Source: DASYTH01 sp045806965
GTDB lineage: Bacteria > Actinomycetota > Actinomycetes > Mycobacteriales > Pseudonocardiaceae
Direction: 5' to 3'
Assembly: GCA_045806965.1 (NCBI GenBank)
Contig: JBJMIG010000004.1
Span: 62,001 to 126,000 of the forward strand
Length of the DNA stretch: 64,000 bases
Shown here: positions 8,858 to 16,425 of the stretch, in pieces
Layout of the letters: every line of letters begins with the position of its first letter
Numbering within the stretch: position 1 is the first letter of the stretch
The notes under the pieces: model-generated
What the model saw: only the letters and a program-made list of their open reading frames with translations
Database searches by the model: none
What the model was told of the DNA's origin: nothing
Position numbers and translations under genes: made by a program

Positions 8858-9442
8858 GGGCCATCCGAAAGATGATGCGGCACCAGGTTGCCGGCCGTTG
8901 CGCAGATGTCGGCCTGGCCACGCGACCTGGTGCCGCCGGGAAAGCCGAGTCGGTCACCCCAGCACGCACAGACTGGTGATCGGCTCGCTGCGCACCGGCA
9001 GCCGGCGGGGCCGGACCTCGGGCTGCTGGCCACCCTCGGCAGGAACTGATCGCGTGGTTGAGGTGCAGAGGCGGCGGCGCAGGCCGCGGCTGGTGTCGGG
9101 TCTCCAGCCATGTGTCCAGCCACTGCCCCACTGTGATCAGACCGCCGTCGGCCTCGACATCGTGGCCCAGCCAGTACCCGCCTGCTCAGCCGCCCGAGAA
9201 ACGAACCCACCACGCCGCAACCGATACCGCCTCCCATCGCCAACCCACCGGCCACTTCACCGCGAAATACCAACTCCCATGCCCCGCCGCTGCGGGGGGC
9301 AAACCCCAACATGCACAGCCGCCCGTTCTGTGGCCCGCGGCGCCCCATGGTGAAGCGTCAACAATGCTCGGATAGGCGTTAAGAACTTGCCAAGAGTGGC
9401 TGGCGGTCGGGCGGCCGGGCGTTGGCTGGGTTCGTGTCCACG
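8858..9442. other. Relic-rich stretch without an intact gene
   Basis: No frame in these 585 bases has a supported start and a family-like sequence throughout. A short integrase-like fragment on the minus strand (about 9090-9195) is listed separately. The rest shows only chance open frames typical of high-GC DNA. Confidence 0.5.
9090..9195 (-). pseudogene. Tyrosine-recombinase (phage integrase) N-terminal domain fragment
   Basis: The minus strand reads GGLITVGQWLDTWLETR, a close match to the beginning of the SAM-like core-binding domain of actinobacterial tyrosine integrases (usually ITVGQWLxxWL...R). The frame turns non-homologous immediately after and no catalytic domain is present. It suggests that an integrative element once inserted near here. 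The call rests on a short motif. Confidence 0.4.
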
Positions 9443-9661
9443 ATGATGAAGCGTCTGGTGGTGGGTCGGCCGCTGCGTAGCGATCGGCTCGGCGAGACAC
9501 TGTTGCCGAAGAAGATCGCGGTGCCGGTGTTTTGCAGCGACCCGTTGTCGTCCAACTACCTCCGCGTCCACCTCGCCAACCTGCGCAAACTCGAACCCGA
9601 CCCCACCCACCCCCGCCGCCTCATCACCGAACCCGGCCACGGCTACCGCTTCCAACCATGA
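9443..9661 (+). pseudogene. Deletion chimera: APC-permease N-terminus fused to KdpE C-terminus
   Basis: Residues 1 to about 37 (MKRLVVGRPLRSDRLGE, LLPKKIAVPVF, SDPLSS) match the start of APC-type amino-acid/potassium permeases found beside kdp genes. The next residues, from NYLRVHLANLRKLEPDP to GHGYRFQP, are the recognition-helix end of the winged-helix regulator KdpE. The two join in frame at about 9546. The simplest explanation is a deletion that removed almost all of both genes. The 70-residue product is unlikely to work as either protein. Confidence 0.6.
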
Positions 9662-9818
9662 CCGCCCTCATCGACAATGGTCTGGCAACGACACCTCAAG
9701 CACGCAACGGCGAGGACACCAGCACAGCGGCTCCAGCGACGACCGCACCTACGGTGAAGGCCTGATCGGGCCGGAAGCTGCGACGTGCGCTGTTGCGTCG
9801 ACACACGGAGGTGACCTC

Positions 9819-10352
9819 ATGCACGAGGTGACAGCGCTTCTGCGCGAGTACGACCGTGCCCGGACCTATACCGATCAGCTGTGGCAGGACCTCAGCCCGG
9901 ACGAGGTGACCTGGCGGCCGGACGAGAACTCCAGCGCGATCGGCTGGCACCTGGGCCATCAGGCCCACGTCGCCCACTTCATGGTCCGCAACCTCACCGC
10001 GGCCGAACCCAGCCCCGACCCCGAACTGGACGGCCTGATGGACTCCGCGCGGCCGGAGCGCTTCCGCGGTGCGCTGCCCACCATCGAACGGCTCACCGCC
10101 TTCCGCCAGACCGTGGCCGAACGCGTACACGCGCGGATGACCGCGATCGCGGGCGGCCGGGTCGCGGCACCGGCTCAGCTGAGCATCGTCGCCACCCACC
10201 TGCTGACCGCTCTGATCAACCACGAGTATCAGCACGACCAGTGGATCGGCGAGGTTCGCACCGGCCCACTCGGCCACGCGCTTCCGCCCGATCCGGACAC
10301 CGAGCACGTGTCCCGTCTGGACGGGTACCTCGTGCTCTGCCCGCTTGGGTGA
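9819..10352 (+). CDS. DinB-family protein
   Basis: GGAGGTGACC stands just before ATG 9819. The 177-residue product is a four-helix DinB/YfiT-like protein. Motifs are AIGWHLGHQAHVAHFM near residue 45, carrying the first metal-binding His, and LINHEYQHDQWIGEVR near residue 130, carrying HxxxH. DinB-like proteins are metal-dependent thiol transferases, many using mycothiol or bacillithiol; the substrate here is unknown. It appears monocistronic, between two gene relics. Confidence 0.75.
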   Translation: MHEVTALLREYDRARTYTDQLWQDLSPDEVTWRPDENSSAIGWHLGHQAHVAHFMVRNLTAAEPSPDPELDGLMDSARPERFRGALPTIERLTAFRQTVAERVHARMTAIAGGRVAAPAQLSIVATHLLTALINHEYQHDQWIGEVRTGPLGHALPPDPDTEHVSRLDGYLVLCPLG

Positions 10353-10371
10353 ACACCCCCGCCGGCGTCGC

Positions 10372-10535
10372 GAAAGGTTCCGGCTGCGGCGGCCGCGGGT
10401 CATCCCGAGTGCCCTCGTCGAAGGCGACCAGCCGGATCTGCCCGACGCTGGTCGGGGTCGCCTTGATCGTCCACGCCGCGATCCGCGCGACGTGCTTGCT
10501 CGGGAACCCGTTCCAGGTTGCCGTGGTCACCGCCG
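10372..10535 (-). pseudogene. Macro-domain (ADP-ribose-binding) protein C-terminal remnant
   Basis: The minus strand encodes NGFPSKHVARIAAWTIKAT, then PTSVGQIRLVAFDE, matching the last helix and strand of macro domains (G-Y/F-P...A-x-IA...V-x-FV-x-FD). The preceding residues do not give the expected AFPAIGxGVYG segment, and no N-terminal half is visible. It therefore appears to be a truncated relic. Confidence 0.4.
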
Positions 10536-10629
10536 CGCGGGCGCAGGCGAAGGCACCGCGGGCGACGTGCGGGTCGGAACGGTCCGATAGTGCGACCACG
10601 TCGACGGCGCGGCTGCCTATGATCGATCG

Positions 10630-11616
10630 GTGGGATCCCCCGCGCCAGGTGCGCAGACAGCAGAGGCGTATCCGGAATATCACCGGGGGATGGGCTTCGG
10701 CGCCGCCGCCTACGGGATGTGGGGGCTGTTTCCGTTGTACTGGCCGCTGCTGCGTCCGGCCGGCGACATCGAGATCCTGGCCCACCGCATGGTGTGGTCG
10801 CTGCTGTTCGTGGCGGCCCTGCTGACCGTGTCCGGGCTGCGCGGGCGCGTGGGTTGGGCGGCGCTGTTGGCGGTGGTCGCCGACCGTCGCCGGCTCGGAC
10901 TGCTGGCCGGGGCCGCCATGTTGATCACCGTGAACTGGGGCACCTACATTTACGGCGTGAACAACGGCCACGTGGTGGAGACCGCGCTCGGCTACTTCAC
11001 CGGCCCACTGGTGTCGGTCGTTGTCGGGGTGCTGCTGCTGCACGAACGCCTGCGCCCGGCGCAGTGGGTGGCCGTCGGGTTCGGCGCCGCCGCCGTCGTG
11101 GTGCTCACCGCCGGGTATGGCCGCCCACCCTGGATTGCCCTGTTGTTGGCGTTCTCATTCGGCAGCTACGGCCTGCTCAAGAAGCTCGCCAACACCGGCG
11201 CGATCGAGTCACTGGCCGCGGAGACCGGCATCACCGCCGTCCCCGCGCTGGTATACCTGTTGATCCTGGGCGGCACCGGCGCCGGAACCTTCACCGGCCA
11301 CGGCGCCGGCCACGCCCTGCTACTAGCCGCCAGCGGGGCGGTCACCGCGCTCCCCCTACTGGCGTTCGGTGCCGCCGCCACCAGAATTCCGCTGTCCATG
11401 GTCGGGCTGCTCCAGTACATCGCCCCCGTCATGCAGTTCCTGCTGGGCATCCTGGTTTTCGGCGAACACATGCCCGTGGAACGCTGGATCGGCTTCACCA
11501 TGGTCTGGCTCGGCCTCACCATCCTCACCTGGGACGGCCTCCGCCGCTCCCGCCGCCCCAAGCTCGGATCACCACCGGACATTGGAAAGCAACGTGATCC
11601 TTGGAAAGCGATCTAG
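10630..11616 (+). CDS. rarD: RarD-type EamA/DMT transporter
   Basis: The protein has about ten hydrophobic segments in two EamA repeats. RarD-typical sequences are AYGMWGLFPLYW, ILAHRMVWS, NWGTYIYGVNNGHVVETALGYF and LLQYIAPVMQFLLG. RarD proteins are inner-membrane drug/metabolite-superfamily exporters; the natural substrate is not known. The start may be GTG 10630 (328 residues) or ATG 10690 after GGGGG, which begins at the usual RarD N-terminus. The gene ends four bases inside the convergent neighbour. Confidence 0.87.
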   Translation: MGSPAPGAQTAEAYPEYHRGMGFGAAAYGMWGLFPLYWPLLRPAGDIEILAHRMVWSLLFVAALLTVSGLRGRVGWAALLAVVADRRRLGLLAGAAMLITVNWGTYIYGVNNGHVVETALGYFTGPLVSVVVGVLLLHERLRPAQWVAVGFGAAAVVVLTAGYGRPPWIALLLAFSFGSYGLLKKLANTGAIESLAAETGITAVPALVYLLILGGTGAGTFTGHGAGHALLLAASGAVTALPLLAFGAAATRIPLSMVGLLQYIAPVMQFLLGILVFGEHMPVERWIGFTMVWLGLTILTWDGLRRSRRPKLGSPPDIGKQRDPWKAI

Positions 11617-12080
11617 CCGAACAGTCCGATCAAGTCTGTGACCATCGAGATGATCGCAGCACAGCTAGCCGCGAAAGTCAGCTTGAAGAGAATGGTGTCA
11701 CGACTTTTCTGGCGGTTCTCGACAATGTCCACTGGCTGCTCCGGTTCGATTTCTTGACGGCTCTGACTCGGTGGACGCACCGTCGGATCGCGGCGGTGCC
11801 AGCCGAACCAGGCGAAGAACTTCTCCCAGGTATGATCTTGGCATCCGAACAGTAGGCCAGTGGTATCACGTGTACATGCCGTCCCCTTGCGGGTCGGCAT
11901 CCGGCATTTCGTCGGCGGTTTGTCCAGAATTAACCAGCCCGTCGCCGCGATCGCGTACAATCCCGACCAGAAAGCGGTGAGTGAATCGTGCCGAGTCGCG
12001 GCGACTATGGCCAGGACAATGACGACAACGATCCTCAGGAGCTGGCGGGTCGCCCTTTGCTTCCGAGTAGATCTCCCCAC
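11613..12080 (-). CDS. Small membrane protein with Cys-rich zinc-ribbon-like motif
   Basis: 155 residues starting with GTG. Two hydrophobic helices near the N-terminus (LLRIVVVIVLAIVAA; GLYAIAATGWLIL) and one at the C-terminus (FAASCAAIISMVTDLIGLF) flank a cytosolic or surface loop. The loop holds CRMPTRKGTACTR...GCQDHTW, a C-x8-C...C-x2-H pattern typical of actinobacterial hypothetical proteins with a zinc knuckle. No function can be assigned. Its three-prime end overlaps rarD by four bases. Confidence 0.55.
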   Translation of the reverse strand: MGRSTRKQRATRQLLRIVVVIVLAIVAATRHDSLTAFWSGLYAIAATGWLILDKPPTKCRMPTRKGTACTRDTTGLLFGCQDHTWEKFFAWFGWHRRDPTVRPPSQSRQEIEPEQPVDIVENRQKSRDTILFKLTFAASCAAIISMVTDLIGLFG

Positions 12081-12287
12081 GAGGTGGCGGCGCAGCGGAC
12101 CGGTACGGAGCTCGGCCGCGCCCGGACGCGCCGGCCCGGCAACAACTCACGCCGTCACCGCTGAACTTGTGGCAGCACCTCGCCGCGGTCGCCGACGCCG
12201 ACGCGACGCCGACGGAACGACGTCTGGGACGACCCGGCGTTGCGGGGGCTTCCCGCTGTGGCGCCCAGCGCAGGCGGACGGCGTTGG

Positions 12288-12815
12288 TCACTGTCGCATC
12301 CTTGGATCGTGCGTCGGGTCGGCATACCTGGGAGGGCAACCACGATCGGCGGCTTCGGGGCGCAGTTCGTAGTGCCAGGGCTCGTTGCTGTAGATCTGGC
12401 ACAGGCCGTACCTGGCGCCGTGTTCCACCAGCCACGCCCTGGCATCGAAGCCGATGTCGATCGCGTTCCCGCGGACGTGCGGAGACGTGTCGGGGTTGGC
12501 GACCCATCGTGCGGCTTCCTCTTCTGACCCGTACTTGGAGACCGCCTCGCGAAGAAGCTGATTCTGGTACTTCCGGGAGCGCCAGCCGCTGTTGACGTGG
12601 AACTCGATGCCGTCGTCAGCTGCGTCCGTCGCCGCTTCGCGCAGGGCTTGGAGCAGATCGGGGTCGAGGTTGGCTACGCCGGGATACTCGTCATCAAACA
12701 CTGTCACACCATGGGGGAGGGCACCGTCCTCTTTGGTAACGCCACGGTCATCGTCGGTAGTCGTACCGTCGTGGTCACCGCGAGGGACTTTTCGTGCTGA
12801 TGCCGTCTGACTCAT
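12288..12815 (-). CDS. vanY: VanY-type D-alanyl-D-alanine carboxypeptidase (M15B)
   Basis: 175 residues from ATG 12815. The M15 zinc peptidase core has HVNSGWRSRKYQNQLL, the His-x6-Asp zinc motif in SPHVRGNAIDI near residue 120 and the distal EPWHYEL. The enzyme removes the terminal D-Ala from precursors that escape D-Lac substitution. No signal peptide or membrane segment precedes the core (the N-terminus is hydrophilic, MSQTASARKV), unlike many membrane-anchored VanY proteins, so it may act in the cytoplasm. It is transcribed away from vanR from the shared promoter block, placing it in the VanR regulon. Confidence 0.87.
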   Translation of the reverse strand: MSQTASARKVPRGDHDGTTTDDDRGVTKEDGALPHGVTVFDDEYPGVANLDPDLLQALREAATDAADDGIEFHVNSGWRSRKYQNQLLREAVSKYGSEEEAARWVANPDTSPHVRGNAIDIGFDARAWLVEHGARYGLCQIYSNEPWHYELRPEAADRGCPPRYADPTHDPRMRQ

Positions 12816-12902
12816 GCTGCCAGTCAAGGGAGCGCGGTGTTGCCAGCAGCTATGTGGTTTTCGATATGACGAAGATATGCGCCTGCTCGTAGCATCGAGA
12901 GC
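12816..12902. promoter_or_regulatory. Divergent vanY-vanR regulatory region with VanR-box-like repeats
   Basis: On the vanY strand, two copies of CATATCG-like sequence about 11 bases apart (around 12858-12880) are followed by a putative -10 CATAGC and a leader running to the vanY ATG. About 60 bases of this region are repeated, roughly 85-90% identical by eye, upstream of vanH at 17466-17532. That repetition in front of two resistance genes marks it as the VanR-controlled promoter. On the other strand it can also serve vanR, giving autoregulation. Confidence 0.7.
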
Positions 12903-13598
12903 ATGCGTGTGTTGGTCGTCGAGGACGAGCCCTACATGGCCGAAGCCATCCGTGATGGGCTGCGCCTGGAGGCGATCGCCGCCGACATCGCCGGTGACGG
13001 GGACACCGCTCTGGAGCTGTTGAGCATCAATACCTACGACATGGCCATCCTCGACCGCGATATCCCGGGTCCGTCGGGCGACGAGATCGCCAAACACGTC
13101 ATCGCCTCCGGTAGCGGCATGCCCATCCTGATGCTTACCGCTGCCGACCGGCTTGACGACAAGGCCTCCGGGTTCGGGCTGGGCGCCGACGACTACCTCA
13201 CCAAGCCGTTCGAACTTCGAGAGCTCGTGCTCCGGCTCAGAGCACTCGACCGCAGGCGCGCCCACCACAGGCCGCCCGTGCGAGAGATCGCGGGCCTGCG
13301 TCTGGATCCGTTCCGCCGAGAGGTCTACCGCGACGGCAACTACGTCGCGCTGACCAGGAAGCAGTTCGCCGTGCTCGAAGTTCTCGTCGCCGCCGAAGGC
13401 GGTGTCGTCAGTGCCGAAGAGTTGCTGGAGCGGGCGTGGGATGAGAACGCCGACCCGTTCACCAACGCCGTGCGCATCACCGTCTCGTCCCTGCGCAAAC
13501 GGCTCGGCGAACCGTGGCTGATCGCCACGGTCGCCGGCGTCGGCTACCGCATCGATCCAGGAGCAGGCGGCGGAGGCGAGGTGGGCGGGCGTGGATAG
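12903..13598 (+). CDS. vanR: VanR response regulator (OmpR family)
   Basis: 231 residues. The receiver domain shows the acidic pocket VVEDEP, the phosphoacceptor Asp in AILDRDIPG near residue 51, and Lys in DYLTKPFE near residue 100. The C-terminal winged helix includes LTRKQFAVLEVL and NAVRITVSSLRKRLGEPWLI. The sequence is extremely close to Streptomyces-type VanR. It activates vanHAX, and probably vanY and itself, when phosphorylated by VanS. Its stop overlaps the vanS start by 8 bases. Confidence 0.95.
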   Translation: MRVLVVEDEPYMAEAIRDGLRLEAIAADIAGDGDTALELLSINTYDMAILDRDIPGPSGDEIAKHVIASGSGMPILMLTAADRLDDKASGFGLGADDYLTKPFELRELVLRLRALDRRRAHHRPPVREIAGLRLDPFRREVYRDGNYVALTRKQFAVLEVLVAAEGGVVSAEELLERAWDENADPFTNAVRITVSSLRKRLGEPWLIATVAGVGYRIDPGAGGGGEVGGRG

Positions 13599-14682
13599 GG
13601 CGCCAGGGTTGAGTGTTCGCCTCAAACTGACCCTCAGCTACGCCGGGTTCCTCATGCTGGCCGGCGTCATGATGCTCGCGGTGGTGTGGGTGTTCCTGCT
13701 GCGTTACGTACCCGAAGTGATCCACACCACCCCGCTGCCCGTACCCAACCGCTCCGACCTGCTGCGCGCCTTCGCTCCGAAGGCGACCGCGATGCTGGCT
13801 TTCCTGCTGATGTTCGGCCTGCTGGGAGGATGGATCCTCGCCGGCAGCATGCTCGCGCCCCTGACTCGCATCACCCATGCCACCCGTCTGGCCGCTAACG
13901 GATCACTCGCCCACCGGATCCAGATGGAGGGCCGCAATGACGAGTTCCGCGAACTCGCCGACGCATTCGACACCATGCTCGCACGACTCGAAGCACACCT
14001 CGCCGAACAGCAGAGATTCGCCGCCAACGCCTCCCATGAGCTGCGCACCCCACTGGCGATCACGCAGACGCTGCTCGACGTGGCCCGCAACGATCTGAAC
14101 CGCGACACCGGCGAACTCGTCGAACGCCTCCACCTCGTCAACACCCGAGCGATCGATCTCACCGAGGCACTGCTGCTGCTCAGCCGCGCCGACCAACGGT
14201 CATTCACCCGAGAACACGTCGACCTGTCCCTCATAGCCGAAGAAGCCACGGAAACGCTCCTCCCCCTCGCCGAAAAACGCGGCCTCACCATCGAGACCTC
14301 CGGTGAATTCACCCCGCTCGTCGGCTCACATGCGCTCCTGCTGCAGATGGCTACGAACCTCGTGCACAACGCGATCGTCCACAACCTGCCCGAACAGGGC
14401 ACCGTGCGGGTCACGACCAGCGTTCACCCCAAGACTGTGGTGCTCACTGTGGAGAACTCCGGCGAGAAGCTCTCCCCCCTGTTGGTTTCCACGCTTGTCG
14501 AGCCGTTTCAGCGCGGCACCGAACGCATACGCAGTGGCCACGCGGGTCTCGGCCTCGGCCTGGCAATCGTCAAGAGCATCACCCAAGCACACGACGGAAC
14601 CCTCACCATCGCCCCGGGGGCCGCTGGGGGGCTCTGCGTCACGGTGCAACTACCCGCCGCGCCACCGCCCGCCGGCAGCTGA
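13591..14682 (+). CDS. vanS: VanS sensor histidine kinase
   Basis: 363 residues from GTG 13591, overlapping vanR. There are two transmembrane segments (about 14-36 and 64-86) separated by a short outside loop of about 28 residues (RYVPEVIHTTPLPVP...), as in streptomycete VanS. A HAMP follows, then the H-box NASHELRTPLAIT near residue 150, N-box NLVHNAIVHN and glycine box GHAGLGLGLAIV. It senses glycopeptide or its effect on the cell wall and controls VanR. The short sensor loop is the part expected to define inducer specificity. Confidence 0.94.
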   Translation: MDRAPGLSVRLKLTLSYAGFLMLAGVMMLAVVWVFLLRYVPEVIHTTPLPVPNRSDLLRAFAPKATAMLAFLLMFGLLGGWILAGSMLAPLTRITHATRLAANGSLAHRIQMEGRNDEFRELADAFDTMLARLEAHLAEQQRFAANASHELRTPLAITQTLLDVARNDLNRDTGELVERLHLVNTRAIDLTEALLLLSRADQRSFTREHVDLSLIAEEATETLLPLAEKRGLTIETSGEFTPLVGSHALLLQMATNLVHNAIVHNLPEQGTVRVTTSVHPKTVVLTVENSGEKLSPLLVSTLVEPFQRGTERIRSGHAGLGLGLAIVKSITQAHDGTLTIAPGAAGGLCVTVQLPAAPPPAGS

Positions 14683-14788
14683 CGTTCATGGAATCGCCGC
14701 ACGCCCGGTCCCGACGCCCCGGCCACGGCGGGACACCGCGGCGCCGGCAGTACTCTCAACGCTTTGACACCTTTCTTTGCCGACCCGG

Positions 14789-15397
14789 CTAAGCGATGGG
14801 AAAATCAAAATAGGTGTCCGGATAAGGCTCGTCTTTCAGGGTGTAATGCCACCACTCGCGATCGTACCGATTAAAACCGCAGGCCTCCATGATAGAACAG
14901 AGGTATCGACGGTTTTGCGCCTCGACTCCCGTGATTCCTTTTGCGCCATGATGTGAGACCGAATCCATGAGGTCATGGTCGCCACCCATGGGGGCGAGTT
15001 CACCGGTCGTCAAATGATAAAGCGTCAGGTCAACCGTACTGCCCCGACTGTGGCCCGACTTGGCGGCCACGTATCCTTTTTCGAACATCTCGGCTCTGTC
15101 AATATTCGGATAGTGTCGTAGCTTCCTCCGGCCGTCCTCCGGCCGCCCTGACCAGCGCAGAAAGCAATCTACGGCGCGCTGCGGGCGATACCCATCCCAA
15201 AGCAGCAAGCCGAAGTCGAACGATGCGGCCTTTTCCTGCGCGCTCTCCAGGGCCGCGCACAAGGCGCGCGTGCCGACGATACGATTTGCCACGTATCCGT
15301 CCACCGGTTTGCCCGTAAAGTTGTCCCAGGTGGCGTACTTGGCATCCCAGCGTATTCCGGGCACAAGCTCGTCTAAAAAGACAAAATCGTCTTTCAT
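14789..15397 (-). CDS. vanX: VanX D-Ala-D-Ala dipeptidase
   Basis: 202 residues, the standard VanX length. ATG 15397 overlaps the vanA stop in ATGA. The zinc and catalytic residues are present: His and Asp in KSGHSRGSTVDLTLY and Glu-x2-His in REWWHYTLKD. The enzyme hydrolyses cytoplasmic D-Ala-D-Ala so that only D-Ala-D-Lac enters peptidoglycan precursors. The base composition is visibly less GC-rich than vanRS (AAATCAAAATAGG at the end), as in vanA and vanH. Confidence 0.96.
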   Translation of the reverse strand: MKDDFVFLDELVPGIRWDAKYATWDNFTGKPVDGYVANRIVGTRALCAALESAQEKAASFDFGLLLWDGYRPQRAVDCFLRWSGRPEDGRRKLRHYPNIDRAEMFEKGYVAAKSGHSRGSTVDLTLYHLTTGELAPMGGDHDLMDSVSHHGAKGITGVEAQNRRYLCSIMEACGFNRYDREWWHYTLKDEPYPDTYFDFPIA

Positions 15398-16425
15398 TGG
15401 AATTTTCCTGTCAATGCCAATGACACCATCCGGTCGATGACCTCGGCGAGCGGCAACCCCGCGGCCGCCATCATCCTCGGATAACGGCTGTATGAGGTCA
15501 TGCCAGGCAATGTGTTGACCTCGTTGAGGATCACTGTTCCATCTTCCTTGAGGAACATGTCCACCCGCGAAAGTCCCCTGCATCCCAGAGCACGATATAC
15601 CCTCTTCGCCGTCTCCTGGACGAGCGAGCGCGACTCTGCCGAAATATCAGCGGGAACGGTAACCGTCGAGTTTTCGGAACCGCTTTCAGGCGCACTCTCC
15701 TGATGGATTCGGAAAAATCCGTGAGATAGCGAAATTCGATCCACCTCGCCCGCAACCAAATCCAGATCGTTCCCCAAGATCGCACATCCGACCTCGCTGC
15801 CGAGGACCGCCTCCTCAATCAGGACCTTCGAGTCGTACTGTCTTGCGGTCTCCACCGCACCCAGCAGCTCTTCTTTGCGAGATACTTTGCTGACGCCGAA
15901 AGACGAGCCTGAACGGGCCGGCTTCACAAAGACGGGGTAGGTAAACTGGCCGGGATCAACATTCTCGTTCGCCGCGACAGCCCGGAAGTTCGGCGTCGCG
16001 ATTCCCGCGCTCCTGGCGACGACGTAGGCAAGGGACTTGTCCATGCACAGAGCAGAACTCTGGACATCGCAGCCGACGTAGGGGATGCCGGACAGCTCCA
16101 ACAAACCCTGCGTCGCACCGTCCTCGCCAAGCCTGCCGTGCAGAACGGGCAACACCAGGTCCAGACTGATCACTTCGTATCGTCCCTGCTCCAGGACAAG
16201 CAAACCGTGGACGCTTCTGTCCGGTGACAGAACGGCCGGACGGCAACCGCCGTTTTCCCAATCTGCGTCAGGGCTCTCACAGAGCTTCCACGCACCGGAC
16301 TTCGTAATCCCGATCCAGAACGGTTCATACTTTTCGGTATCGAGGTTCTTTGCGACCTCTTGCGCAGACTTGACGGAGACGGGATGCTCTTCGGAAGAGC
16401 CTCCGAAGATGATTCCGATCTTCAT
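15394..16425 (-). CDS. vanA: VanA-type D-alanine--D-lactate ligase
   Basis: 343 residues of ATP-grasp ligase: IFGGSSEEHPVSVKSAQEV, VGCDVQSSALCMDKSLAY, VFVKPARSGSSFGV and EVNTLPGMTSYSRYPRMM. The omega-loop reads FFRIHQESAPE, with the His that selects D-lactate; D-Ala-D-Ala ligases have the KFYDY type instead. It makes D-Ala-D-Lac, the depsipeptide that lowers glycopeptide affinity. It is coupled by ATGA overlaps to vanH upstream and vanX downstream. The close similarity to enterococcal VanA and the lower GC suggest an ancient transferred block. Confidence 0.96.
   Translation of the reverse strand: MKIGIIFGGSSEEHPVSVKSAQEVAKNLDTEKYEPFWIGITKSGAWKLCESPDADWENGGCRPAVLSPDRSVHGLLVLEQGRYEVISLDLVLPVLHGRLGEDGATQGLLELSGIPYVGCDVQSSALCMDKSLAYVVARSAGIATPNFRAVAANENVDPGQFTYPVFVKPARSGSSFGVSKVSRKEELLGAVETARQYDSKVLIEEAVLGSEVGCAILGNDLDLVAGEVDRISLSHGFFRIHQESAPESGSENSTVTVPADISAESRSLVQETAKRVYRALGCRGLSRVDMFLKEDGTVILNEVNTLPGMTSYSRYPRMMAAAGLPLAEVIDRMVSLALTGKFQ

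Noticed and set aside
12081..12287. Possible gene relic between the small membrane protein and vanY
   Set aside because: Short plausible peptides appear in two plus-strand frames but match no family and have no start.
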